Assembly: GCA_028281925.1 (NCBI GenBank)
Contig: JANQIX010000073.1
Span: 1-64,000 of the forward strand
Direction: 5' to 3'
Source of the DNA: Alphaproteobacteria bacterium
GTDB taxonomy: Bacteria > Pseudomonadota > Alphaproteobacteria > DSM-16000 > Inquilinaceae
DNA: 64,000 nt
In this document: in pieces, positions 16,846-24,647 of the stretch
Position numbering within the stretch: the first letter of the stretch is position 1
Layout of the letters: each line of letters starts with the position of its first letter
Translations under genes and position numbers: made by a program
The notes under the pieces: generated by a model
What the model was told of the DNA's origin: nothing
The model's database searches: none
What the model saw: only the letters and a program-made list of their open reading frames with translations

Positions 16846-18294
16846 ATGGAAAAGCAGAGGCTCGGCATTGTCGGCGGGCTGGGCCCCCTTGCCGGGGCCG
16901 ACATCTTCTTCAAGCTGGTGAAGTCCACGCCCGCCGCCAGCGACCGCGAGCATCTGGACATCATCTTCGAGCAGCACCCGTTCGATGACGGCCACGCGGC
17001 CGCGGACGAAACGTTCAGCCCGAATGCTCGGAAGTTCTACATCTACGACACGATCCGGCAGCTGGAGAAGCGGGACGTCGGCGCCATCGTGCTGACCTGC
17101 TTCATCAGCCACACCTTCCTCGATGAGATCCAGTCGGAGATCAAGCCGCCCATCATCAGCATCATGAACGCTCTGACGGCGTATTGCCGGCGCGACTACC
17201 CGACGGTCCGGAGGCTGGGCATTCTCACCTCCACCTACGCGAGCCGGAAGCGGCTGTTCGAAAACGCGTTCGGCGCCGGTGTCGACCTGATCTATCCGAA
17301 CGACCAGGTCCAGCGAGACTGCCTGATGGAAGCCGTCTACGGCCCGCGCGGCATCAAGGCGGGGCATCTGCGCGGCCGGTCCATCGATCTTATCCACCGC
17401 GCCTGCCGCGACGTCATCGACCAGGGGGCCGAGCTGATCCTGCCCGGTTTCACCGAGATCCCAATCGTCATCGACCAACTGCGCCAGGCGTTCAACGTGC
17501 CGATCATCGACTGCAACCAGGTCTATGCCGACCACGCCATCGCCTTCCACGGGCTTGCCGCTGCTCGGCCGTACAAGATCGGGGTCGTCGGCGGCGTCGG
17601 CCCAGCAGCGACGGTCGACTTCATGAACAAGGTGGTCGCGCACACGCCGGCCGACCGCGATCAGGACCACATCAAGATGATCGTGGACCACAATCCGCAG
17701 ATCCCCGACCGCACCGCCAACCTGATCGGCGACGGCGCCGACCCGACGATCCCGCTCTATTCGGCCTGCAAGACGCTGGAGGCTGAAGGCGCGGACATGA
17801 TCGCGATCCCCTGCAACACGGCGCATGCCTATGTGGAGCGGATCCAGCGGTACCTGGCGATCCCCATCGTCAACATGCTGTTCGAAACCGTCGCCCATAT
17901 CCGGCGCGCTCACACGGACTGCCGCACGGTCGGCCTGCTGGCGACGGCGGGAACGGTCGCCAGCCGCGTCTATCACGAGATGCTGGATGCAGGCGGGCTG
18001 CGGACCGTCGCACCCGATCAGGCCCAGCAGGATCTGGTGATGCGCGCGATCTACGGCGAACGGGGCGTCAAGGCCGGCTATACCGACGGGCAGTGCCGGG
18101 AGGATCTGCTGCAGGCGCTTGAAAACGTCGTCGACAAGGGCGCCGAAGTAGCGATCCTCGGCTGCACCGAACTGCCGCTGATCCTGCCGCAGTCGAGCGC
18201 ATTCGAGATCGCCGGCAAGACCGTCGCCCTGATCGACCCCACGGACATCCTGGCCCGCAAGACCGTCGATCTCTCAGGGCAACGGTCTCAGTAA
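16846..18294 (+). CDS. Tandem aspartate/glutamate racemase-family protein (two fused domains)
   Basis: 482 residues, twice the usual ~230-240, made of two racemase domains (1-240 and 242-482), each opening with a Gly-rich strand (LGIVGGLGPLAG and IGVVGGVGPAAT). The C-terminal half has both catalytic cysteines, Cys323 in PCNTAH and Cys440 in GCTELP. The N-terminal half keeps Cys85 (LTCFISH), but the second position is Phe202 (PGFTEIP), so it probably cannot do the standard two-base racemisation. Placement after aspartase and symporter suggests D-aspartate conversion to L-aspartate. The ATG at 16846 has a weak GAGACG site. A hydantoin- or other-substrate racemase is possible. Confidence 0.85.
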   Translation: MEKQRLGIVGGLGPLAGADIFFKLVKSTPAASDREHLDIIFEQHPFDDGHAAADETFSPNARKFYIYDTIRQLEKRDVGAIVLTCFISHTFLDEIQSEIKPPIISIMNALTAYCRRDYPTVRRLGILTSTYASRKRLFENAFGAGVDLIYPNDQVQRDCLMEAVYGPRGIKAGHLRGRSIDLIHRACRDVIDQGAELILPGFTEIPIVIDQLRQAFNVPIIDCNQVYADHAIAFHGLAAARPYKIGVVGGVGPAATVDFMNKVVAHTPADRDQDHIKMIVDHNPQIPDRTANLIGDGADPTIPLYSACKTLEAEGADMIAIPCNTAHAYVERIQRYLAIPIVNMLFETVAHIRRAHTDCRTVGLLATAGTVASRVYHEMLDAGGLRTVAPDQAQQDLVMRAIYGERGVKAGYTDGQCREDLLQALENVVDKGAEVAILGCTELPLILPQSSAFEIAGKTVALIDPTDILARKTVDLSGQRSQ

Positions 18295-18307
18295 GGGATT
18301 CCGAGCG

Positions 18308-18736
18308 TCACTCCACGGGCATCGGCGGCATGCCCTCGAAGCTCATCAGAGCGGCATCGCTGACGGCCCAGGGCGCGGCACTTCTCGTGTACAGGTTCAT
18401 TTGCGGGCGGACAGCGGTCGGATCGTCGAGGCTGAGCAGGCTGATCGACATCAGATCCGGAGCCAGGTCGGGCTTGCCGAACAGCCGCGTGCCGCAGCGC
18501 GGGCAGAAACCGCGGTTCACTATCTTGCCGCTGTCGCCGGGACTCGAATACCAGCTCAACTCGCCGGTCACGCTCACCGTATCGCGGGCAACCGCAACGG
18601 CCGAGGCCCCGGCCGCGCCGCTGATGCGGGCGCAATCGGTACAGTGGCAGGTTGCTGAGATTACGGGCTCGCCAGAGCACTCGTAACGGACGGCGCCGCA
18701 ATGGCAGCCGCCGGTCAGATGCATGTTGGTGGACAT
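18308..18736 (-). CDS. GFA-family (glutathione-dependent formaldehyde-activating type) zinc protein
   Basis: A 142-residue protein with the conserved GFA cysteines: GGCHCG near the N-terminus, CHCTDC in the middle and CPRCGT, which bind structural and catalytic zinc. The family is named for S-(hydroxymethyl)glutathione formation, though that activity is disputed for several members, so only the fold is certain. A strong site, TTTGGAGGTGATCC, precedes the ATG. The gene is convergent with the racemase and 37 bp downstream of the glutathione S-transferase, with which it probably forms an operon. Confidence 0.9.
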   Translation of the reverse strand: MSTNMHLTGGCHCGAVRYECSGEPVISATCHCTDCARISGAAGASAVAVARDTVSVTGELSWYSSPGDSGKIVNRGFCPRCGTRLFGKPDLAPDLMSISLLSLDDPTAVRPQMNLYTRSAAPWAVSDAALMSFEGMPPMPVE

Positions 18737-18773
18737 GGATCACCTCCAAAGGCCAAGGACTGGGGTCGAGGGT

Positions 18774-19442
18774 TCAGGCGGCTTCGCGCCAGTGCGGCGG
18801 ATAGGCGCCGTCGTATCCCGGCAGGGCCTGGATCCGCTGCCGCCAAGCGGCGAGCGCCGGATGGGTCTTCTCAAAAGGCAGCAGCCGCAGGTCCAGCGGC
18901 TGCGCTTCGGGCTTGCCCGCCGCCCGCATCAGAACCTCGATCGACGGATAGACGGCGATGTCGGCGGCCGACAGCGTGTCGCCGGCAAGCCAAGGGCTGC
19001 GGCTGAGCGCCGCTTCTAACGCGGCAAGCTCGGCTCGGACGGCCTCAAGGGCGACAGTCATCTGCTCCCGCGGCTCTGCCACGCGGCCAAAGAAGATAGG
19101 CAGGATCAGGTCGGTGAAGTGGTCGGCGACGTTGTTGTCGAAATCGAGCGCGAGGCGCCAGATGCGCGCCGTCTCCTCCGCCGTGCGGCCGAACAGCGGC
19201 GGCTCCGGGAAGCGGCGGTCGAGATAGGCGAGGATCGCCATCGACTCCGTCACCACCACGTCGCCGTCGCGCAAGACCGGCACCTTGCCGCGCGGGTTCA
19301 TCGCCAGGAACTCCGGCGTGCGATGGTCCCCGGCCGAGGCTTCGATCAGCCGGGACGTGTAGGGCACGCCCTTCAACTCTGCGGCCAGCACGGCTCGCCA
19401 GGCGAAACCGCTGCCGCTAAACCAAAAGATCTCGAGTGCCAT
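18774..19442 (-). CDS. Glutathione S-transferase family protein
   Basis: 222 residues. An N-terminal thioredoxin-like domain (residues 1-80, with FSGSGFAWRA at the active site, the cis-Pro in GKVPVL, and the glutathione-binding TESMAILAYL) is followed by an all-helical C-terminal domain. An active-site Ser in the SGSGFAWR region would fit theta/beta-like bacterial GSTs. GAGGGAGGAGACCC precedes the ATG. The gene is divergent from the ArsR-type regulator with an 85-bp shared gap, so it is probably that regulator's target. Confidence 0.92.
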   Translation of the reverse strand: MALEIFWFSGSGFAWRAVLAAELKGVPYTSRLIEASAGDHRTPEFLAMNPRGKVPVLRDGDVVVTESMAILAYLDRRFPEPPLFGRTAEETARIWRLALDFDNNVADHFTDLILPIFFGRVAEPREQMTVALEAVRAELAALEAALSRSPWLAGDTLSAADIAVYPSIEVLMRAAGKPEAQPLDLRLLPFEKTHPALAAWRQRIQALPGYDGAYPPHWREAA

Positions 19443-19478
19443 GGGTCTCCTCCCTCAGCGCCACAATATGTGCACTAT

Positions 19479-19490
19479 GACACACGTGTC
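19479..19490. promoter_or_regulatory. ArsR-type operator candidate
   Basis: GACAC-AC-GTGTC is a perfect dyad in the 85-bp gap shared by the divergent transferase and ArsR-SRPBCC genes. It starts 37 bp from the transferase ATG and ends 37 bp before the regulator ATG, a central position suited to repress both. An adjacent TGTGCAC lies at 19469-19475. Confidence 0.4.
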
Positions 19491-19527
19491 TCTTGCATCA
19501 ACATAAACTTGCAGGCATGATGCGACC

Positions 19528-20376
19528 ATGACGAAGGCGATCGAACTCCCAGGCGACGACAGGGACAAGGCGTGGAAGGCGCTGGCCGAGCCGGCGCGCA
19601 GGCACATTCTGGCGATGCTGCGCGAAAGCCCGCGGACCACCGGCGAGCTCTGCGATGCGTTCGGGGAGCTCACGCGGTTCGGCGTGATGAACCATATCGG
19701 CGTGCTGAAAGACGCCGGGCTTGTGCGGGTCGAAAAGCGGGGCCGGGAGAGGATCAACAGCCTCGATCCGGAGCCCCTGCGCGACCTCTATGAGAGCTGG
19801 ATGCGGCACTACGAGGTGACCTGGGCGGGCCGGCTGGGCCGGCTGAAGCGCCAGGCGGAACGACTGGAAAGGACGAAGACGATGGATACGCATTGGACCG
19901 GTGCGCCACTGGCGAGCCTGCATATCCGCCAGACGGTCGATATCGACGCATCTCCCGCCACGGTGTTCGAAGCCCTGACGGAAGACCTCTCCGCCTGGTG
20001 GGGCGCACCCTATCTGTTGACCGGGGAGGACGCCGCGGATGTCGTTCTGGAGCCGCGCCCGGGCGGCCTGTTCAAGGAAGTGACGGCAACCGGCGACGGC
20101 TATGTCTGGTGCATGGTCGAGCAGATCCGCCACGCCCGCCTGCTGACGCTTGCGGGCCGCATGGGCATGCGCGAGGCCATCACCGGCAACATCCGCTTCG
20201 AGCTGGAAGACCAGGGCGGCGGCACAAGGCTGACCTTGGAGCATGCGGCCATCGGCCGGCTGACGGCGGAAACCGAGGCTGACTTCTCCGCCGGCTGGCA
20301 GGACCTTTTGGGCAATCGGCTGAAAGCGTTCGTCGAGCGCGGCGAGCGCCTGGGATTGAAGGGAGCGACGGCCTGA
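19528..20376 (+). CDS. ArsR-type helix-turn-helix regulator fused to an SRPBCC (AHSA1) domain
   Basis: 282 residues. Residues ~10-95 are an ArsR winged helix (WKALAEPARRHILAMLRESP, then TGELCDAF and GVMNHIGVLKDAGLV). Residues ~130-275 are an SRPBCC/AHSA1 hydrophobic-ligand fold (RQTVDIDASPATVFEAL, AWWGAPYLL). No metal-binding cysteines of classical ArsR repressors are evident, so a small organic ligand bound in the SRPBCC pocket is the likelier signal. The two domains are commonly found as separate adjacent genes. The stop overlaps the next ATG by one base (TGATG). Confidence 0.9.
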   Translation: MTKAIELPGDDRDKAWKALAEPARRHILAMLRESPRTTGELCDAFGELTRFGVMNHIGVLKDAGLVRVEKRGRERINSLDPEPLRDLYESWMRHYEVTWAGRLGRLKRQAERLERTKTMDTHWTGAPLASLHIRQTVDIDASPATVFEALTEDLSAWWGAPYLLTGEDAADVVLEPRPGGLFKEVTATGDGYVWCMVEQIRHARLLTLAGRMGMREAITGNIRFELEDQGGGTRLTLEHAAIGRLTAETEADFSAGWQDLLGNRLKAFVERGERLGLKGATA

Positions 20377-21119
20377 TGTCTGCGATCGACGAGACCCACC
20401 ACAGCGTCCGCTGGCCCAACGAGAGCCCAGAGTACCGGACGGCGCGTGACCGGTTGCTCGAGGCCGAGATGGCGCTCAGGCGCCAGATCGAGGAGGTGGC
20501 GGCGCTACGCCGCGCCCTGCCCCCAGGCGGCTTTCTGCTTGAGGACTATGTCTTCGAGGAAGGGCCGGAAGACCTTGCCCAGGACGGCCCCACGCGGCCC
20601 GTACGCCTCTCCGAGCTGTTTGCCGAGGGGCAGGATACGCTGGTCCTCTACGGCCTCATGTACCGGGCCGATGGCAACCCCTGCCCCGGCTGCACCGGGC
20701 TGCTCGACGGCCTTTCGGGCAGTCTGCGCCAGATCACCGAGCGTGTGAGCTTCGCCGTTATCGGCAAGGCGCCGGTGGCGATGCTGCGGCGCTGGGCCGT
20801 GCTCAGGCGCTGGCCGCTGCCGCGCCTGCTCTCGTCCGCCGGCAACACCTACAACCGCGACTACCACACCGAAACGGCGGAGGGCGAACAGCAGCCGATC
20901 CTGAACGTCTTCCGCCGTGGTGCCGATGGCATACGCCATGTCTGGGCGTCGGAGCTGTTCTTCGTGCCGCCATGGCCCGCCCAGCATCCCCGCCACCTCG
21001 ACGCGCTATGGCCGCTATGGCCGCTGCTTGACTTCACGCCGGGGGGCCGTGGCGACGACATGCCGATGGCATCGTACCGCGAGAGCCTTGAGCAACTGCA
21101 CGGCGGCGCGACTGCTTGA
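20376..21119 (+). CDS. DUF899-family thioredoxin-like protein
   Basis: A 247-residue protein matching the DUF899 family: a helical N-terminus rich in Glu/Arg, then FLLEDYVFEEG, a thioredoxin-fold core with LYGLMYR and a CPGCTG motif in the active-site position, and a C-terminal FFVPPW...HPRHLDALWPLW. The family has no firm biochemical role. The CxxC supports redox or thiol chemistry. It is translationally coupled to the ArsR-SRPBCC gene. Confidence 0.85.
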   Translation: MSAIDETHHSVRWPNESPEYRTARDRLLEAEMALRRQIEEVAALRRALPPGGFLLEDYVFEEGPEDLAQDGPTRPVRLSELFAEGQDTLVLYGLMYRADGNPCPGCTGLLDGLSGSLRQITERVSFAVIGKAPVAMLRRWAVLRRWPLPRLLSSAGNTYNRDYHTETAEGEQQPILNVFRRGADGIRHVWASELFFVPPWPAQHPRHLDALWPLWPLLDFTPGGRGDDMPMASYRESLEQLHGGATA

Positions 21120-21128
21120 GCGGCGTTG

Positions 21129-21599
21129 TCAGCCTTCGGGGTAGGCCTGCCCGAACCTTTCGAACAGCGCTTCGAAGCTGTCCGGTTGTGCGCGGTAACG
21201 CAGACCTCCATCGGGCACCTGAATCCAAGGTTGGGCGGAGTCCAGCCACAGGTGGCCGATGGGCCGGAGCCACGAGGTGTCATCCAGCGTCCCGGGCTTC
21301 ACGTTCACGACGTCCGGGTTCCTGGAAGGCTCGTGAAACAGCCGCGTCCCGCACCGTTGGCAGAACCGTGCCTTCACGATCCTGTCGCTTGCCGCCTTTC
21401 TTTCCCAGACCCCAAGATCATCGAGATCGCCGGTGAGCGCGTTCCTCAAAACCGGCATGGACAGTCCAAACGCGCTGCCGCTCTGCGTCTGGCAGTCGCG
21501 GCAATGGCAGGCGTACACCGTCAGCGGCGACGCGGAGATGGCGTAGCGATGGCGTCCGCATTGGCAGCCTCCGGTCAGTGGCAGCGTGAAGTGGCGCAT
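21129..21599 (-). CDS. GFA-family zinc protein, second copy
   Basis: A 156-residue paralogue of the protein at 18308-18736, with the same cysteine plan (GGCQCG, CHCRDC, CQRCGT). The C-terminal half diverges. It is convergent with the DUF899 gene (9-bp gap) and lies 48 bp downstream of the Ada-cyclase fusion on the same strand, so it may be the last gene of the alkylation-repair operon. If it does handle glutathione-bound formaldehyde, it would suit dioxygenase-type DNA demethylation, which releases formaldehyde; this link is inference. Confidence 0.9.
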   Translation of the reverse strand: MRHFTLPLTGGCQCGRHRYAISASPLTVYACHCRDCQTQSGSAFGLSMPVLRNALTGDLDDLGVWERKAASDRIVKARFCQRCGTRLFHEPSRNPDVVNVKPGTLDDTSWLRPIGHLWLDSAQPWIQVPDGGLRYRAQPDSFEALFERFGQAYPEG

Positions 21600-21647
21600 G
21601 TGTCGGCTTCCGCGCAGATATTGGTCTCTCAGCGACCCGACGGTCAG

Positions 21648-22496
21648 TCAAACACCATGGACGGCACGGGCGCCACACCCCTTCAGCTCGACACGGGCTG
21701 ACCACCTGAAACGGTTACGCAGCCGATGCGCTCCGTCGCAGCCCGTCGCACGCATCACCTCGTCGCTGACGATGATCTCGGCATCCATGCGGCGCGTCAG
21801 GCGTTCCAATCGATGGGCGATGTTCACCGTATCGCCGACGATCAGTCGGTCGGTTTCGCTCGCGCGGATCGCAACGGCACCGTAGTGAACGCCGATCCCG
21901 ATGCCGATCGGCGCTTCACCGGCCTCTTGGCGATCGCGGTTCCAGAGCCGCATGCGCCAGGAGATCATCAGGGCCGCTTCAATGGCATGACGGGCGTCGC
22001 CGAGCTTGGATCTCCGGTCGCCGAAAACCGCCATGAACCCGTCGCCGAGTTGCTTGTGAATGGTGCCCCCTTTGGCGGCGACGGCTGTGCCGAGACGGCT
22101 CTGCATCGCCTCGATCAGCCCGATTGCCTGATCGGGCGGCCACGTCGCGACCAGCCTTGAGTATCCCTTGATGTCGGCGAACAGGACGGCCGCCGGACGG
22201 ACCGAGAGTTGCCGGCCGAGGCGCAGCTGCGAGTCCGCATCCGGCTTGCACAGCTTGCAGGGCCGGAACCCGGCGCGTTCGGCTTCCGTAGCCCCCGCAT
22301 AGAACCGGACGTTCTCCACCCGCGGCTTCCTGGCATGGCAGACGGGGCGGCAATAGACGCCGGTCGTGCGGACCGCATAGACGAACATGCCGTCGGCGCG
22401 CGGGTCTCGGCAGAGAACCGCCTGCATGCGTGATCTGTCGTCCCCGAATGGGGCGTCGAACCGTTCATCGATCGCGCCGGCTGCTGCGATCGCCAT
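21648..22496 (-). CDS. Ada-type zinc domain fused to class III adenylate/guanylate cyclase
   Basis: 282 residues. Residues ~24-88 closely match the Ada N-terminal domain that repairs methylphosphotriesters: TTGVYCRPVC (Cys49, Cys53) and GFRPCKLC (Cys80, Cys83), the full four-cysteine zinc set including the methyl-accepting Cys position. Residues ~101-280 are a class III cyclase with Asp108 (FADIKGYS) and Asp152 (GDGF) as metal ligands, Lys148 and Asp222 at base-selecting positions typical of adenylate cyclases, and Asn225/Arg229 (VNIAHR) for catalysis. Neither an AraC-type DNA-binding domain nor a methyltransferase domain is present. ATG 22496 has AGGAGGGAGCC upstream; the frame extends to 22829. 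It follows ada and the oxygenase gene on the same strand. Confidence 0.93.
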   Translation of the reverse strand: MAIAAAGAIDERFDAPFGDDRSRMQAVLCRDPRADGMFVYAVRTTGVYCRPVCHARKPRVENVRFYAGATEAERAGFRPCKLCKPDADSQLRLGRQLSVRPAAVLFADIKGYSRLVATWPPDQAIGLIEAMQSRLGTAVAAKGGTIHKQLGDGFMAVFGDRRSKLGDARHAIEAALMISWRMRLWNRDRQEAGEAPIGIGIGVHYGAVAIRASETDRLIVGDTVNIAHRLERLTRRMDAEIIVSDEVMRATGCDGAHRLRNRFRWSARVELKGCGARAVHGV

Positions 22497-22629
22497 GGCT
22501 CCCTCCTGGATGTGGCCGGTGAGGTGCGATCGCTCGATCCGCCCGCCCGGCACTGAACCTGATCGGACAGGTAGCGCCACCGGCACCGCCATACGCTCCG
22601 GCTCTTGCGGCCAAATCGCGTGGCTCACG

Positions 22630-23352
22630 TCACCGCGCGTCGTGGAAGATGATGCCGGCCGTAAAGCGCTGGCCCTTGCGCACGCGGCTGACGCCGTGGC
22701 GCAGCGTGACCTTGTAGACACCGCGCTTGCCCATGGCCGGCCGGTGCTGGACGGCGAAGATTGCAGCCTCGCCGCAGCTGAGCGGCACGACCTCCGGCCG
22801 CGACTGCATGCGCGGCCGCTGTTCCACAATCGTGAACTCCCCGCCTTCGAAATCGCTGCCCGGCTGCGACAGCAGGATCACCATCTGGAACGGAAAGAAC
22901 AGGTCGCCATAGAGATCCTGGTGCAGGCAGTTGAAGTCGCCGGGCCCGTATTTCAGCATCAGCGGCGTCGGCCGGGTCTGCCCCTGCGCGTGGCACTCGG
23001 CGAGGAAACGATCCAGCGAGGCCGGATAGCGGCGATCGATGCCCAGGGCCGCGTTCCAGCGATTTGCTATGGGCGCAAGCCGGGCATAAACGGCGTGCCG
23101 CAGGTCTTCGATCACGGGCGGCAGGGGCCGCGCGAAGTACTGGTATTCCCCCTGCCCGAAACCATGGCGAGCCATCACGATACGGCTGCGGAAACTGGTG
23201 TCGTCGTCGTAGAGCGCGGCCAGCGCCCCACAGTCTCGTTCACTCAGAATCGGCCCGGCGAGGCCGACGCCGAAGGCGTCGAGCTCCGCCTCAATACGGC
23301 GCCAGTCCAGCGTCTCAATCGGGTCCGCAAGGCAGGCTTCTGCAGCCGTCAT
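22630..23352 (-). CDS. Oxygenase-NA family 2-oxoglutarate/Fe(II) dioxygenase, DNA-repair associated
   Basis: A 240-residue double-stranded beta-helix dioxygenase. The iron ligands are His144 and Asp146 (HQDLYGD) and His219 (RHGVSRV), with Arg224/Arg229 placed for 2-oxoglutarate. The sequence fits the Oxygenase-NA family, which is proposed to act on alkylated nucleic acids and is usually found beside ada. Its ATG overlaps the ada stop by four bases (ATGA), so the two are co-expressed. The usual AlkB sequence features are not evident, so it is a distinct family. Confidence 0.88.
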   Translation of the reverse strand: MTAAEACLADPIETLDWRRIEAELDAFGVGLAGPILSERDCGALAALYDDDTSFRSRIVMARHGFGQGEYQYFARPLPPVIEDLRHAVYARLAPIANRWNAALGIDRRYPASLDRFLAECHAQGQTRPTPLMLKYGPGDFNCLHQDLYGDLFFPFQMVILLSQPGSDFEGGEFTIVEQRPRMQSRPEVVPLSCGEAAIFAVQHRPAMGKRGVYKVTLRHGVSRVRKGQRFTAGIIFHDAR

Positions 23353-24458
23353 CGCGCGCCCTCCCGCGCCAGCAGTGCTTGCTTACGTTCGACACCCCAA
23401 CGATAGCCGGACAGCGCACCGTCGGACCGCACGACGCGGTGGCACGGAATTGCCACGGCGGTCGGATTCTGGGCGCAGGCCTGGGCAACGCCCCGCACGG
23501 CCTTGGGCTGGCCGATCGCCTCGGCAATGGCGGCATAGCTGGCGGTCTTGCCAACCGGGATCGCCCGCAGCGCCTGCCAGACGCGTTCCTGGAACGCCGT
23601 GCCGCGCACGTCCAGCGGCAGGGCGTGACCCCGGCCGGGCCGCTCTATCAAATCCACCACGCTCTCGACCGTCGCCGTCAGGTCGTTGTCGTTCGATACC
23701 AGGTCCGCCTTGGGAAATCGCTGGTGAAGCTCCTCCACCAGCGCCGCCCTCTCCTCGCCGAAGCTGATGGCGCAGACACCCTTGTCGGTGGATGCCACCA
23801 GCACCAGCCCCAGCGAGCAGGAGGCGACGGCATAGCGGATCGCCTCCCCTTCCCCACCGCGGCGGTGCGTGCTGGGCGCCATGCCCAGGCGCGCGGCGGC
23901 AGCCTCATAGAACCGGCTGCTGGAGGAATAGCCCGCGCCATAGATTGCGTCGGTCACCGAGGTGCCGTCGCGCAGCTCCGCCTCCATGCGCCGGCTGCGC
24001 GCGGCAGCGCCATAAGCCTTCGGCGTCACGCCCAGCGCGCGCTTGAACATGCGGTGGAAGTGGAACTTTGAGAACCCGGCCCGGTCGGCCAAGGCCTCAA
24101 GCGGCGGCACCGGCTCGTTGGCCGCCACGGCCTCGTCGATCAGCCGCGCCGCTGCCGTCACCGCCTGCACCTCCAGCGCATCTTCCGCCGCCTCGCCCGG
24201 GCGACAGCGCTTGCAGGGCCGAAAGCCGAGCCGCCGGGCCTCCTCCTCCGTCTCGACAAAGATGACATTGGCCCGCTTCGGCGTGCGTGCCGGGCAGGCC
24301 GGCCGGCAATAGACCCCGGTCGTCCGCACGGCGAACAGGAACACGCCGTCGGCGCGCTTGTCCCGCGTCGCAACGGCCTGCCAGCGGGCGTCCGGCGTAT
24401 CGTAGGCGTGGTCGGCCATGGGCGTTGAGTCGTTGGCAAGAGCTCTGTGCGTCAGCAT
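23349..24458 (-). CDS. ada: Bifunctional Ada: DNA repair methyltransferase and transcriptional activator
   Basis: 369 residues with all Ada modules: zinc/methylphosphotriester domain (Cys51, Cys55, Cys82, Cys85), AraC-type helix-turn-helix (about 95-200), and a C-terminal O6-methylguanine-DNA methyltransferase with the PCHR active site (Cys339). Methylation of Cys51 would convert it into an activator of the operon. The ATG at 24458 is preceded by GGAAGGGAC; an internal ATG at 24419 has none. It heads a minus-strand run with the dioxygenase and the Ada-cyclase fusion. I found no clear Ada box upstream. Confidence 0.95.
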   Translation of the reverse strand: MLTHRALANDSTPMADHAYDTPDARWQAVATRDKRADGVFLFAVRTTGVYCRPACPARTPKRANVIFVETEEEARRLGFRPCKRCRPGEAAEDALEVQAVTAAARLIDEAVAANEPVPPLEALADRAGFSKFHFHRMFKRALGVTPKAYGAAARSRRMEAELRDGTSVTDAIYGAGYSSSSRFYEAAAARLGMAPSTHRRGGEGEAIRYAVASCSLGLVLVASTDKGVCAISFGEERAALVEELHQRFPKADLVSNDNDLTATVESVVDLIERPGRGHALPLDVRGTAFQERVWQALRAIPVGKTASYAAIAEAIGQPKAVRGVAQACAQNPTAVAIPCHRVVRSDGALSGYRWGVERKQALLAREGAR

Positions 24459-24647
24459 AGCCGGTCCCTTCCCGAGATCGAGTGGTGCTGGTGGAGAGAA
24501 TAGAGATTGCCGGTTCCGAAGAAGCTCCGGTGCTTGCGGTCAAACTCGGGGCCGAGGTGCGGCCCGCGATCGCTTCCACCGACGGCCCCGATCCTCTACG
24601 TTCGCCGACATATCTCCCAATCGCACATCGCCGGGCCGCGCACAGCG

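Noticed and set aside
15231-16964. 577-codon minus-strand frame opposite the symporter
   Set aside because: Low-complexity Asp/Arg/Gln/His-rich composition; the plus strand has a full DAACS transporter with its signature motifs and a good ribosome binding site.
16603-17976. 457-codon minus-strand frame opposite the racemase
   Set aside because: Antisense shadow of the tandem racemase, whose catalytic motifs are intact in the plus-strand frame.
24507-24647. N-terminal extension of the TPR protein
   Set aside because: The extra 47 residues have no repeat structure and no ribosome binding site, and would run into the ada promoter region. The ATG at 24648 is preferred.
24459-24647. Ada box in the ada/TPR divergent region
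   Set aside because: No AAAGCGCA-like word was found on either strand in the 189-bp gap, so I do not claim autoregulation by the classical box.
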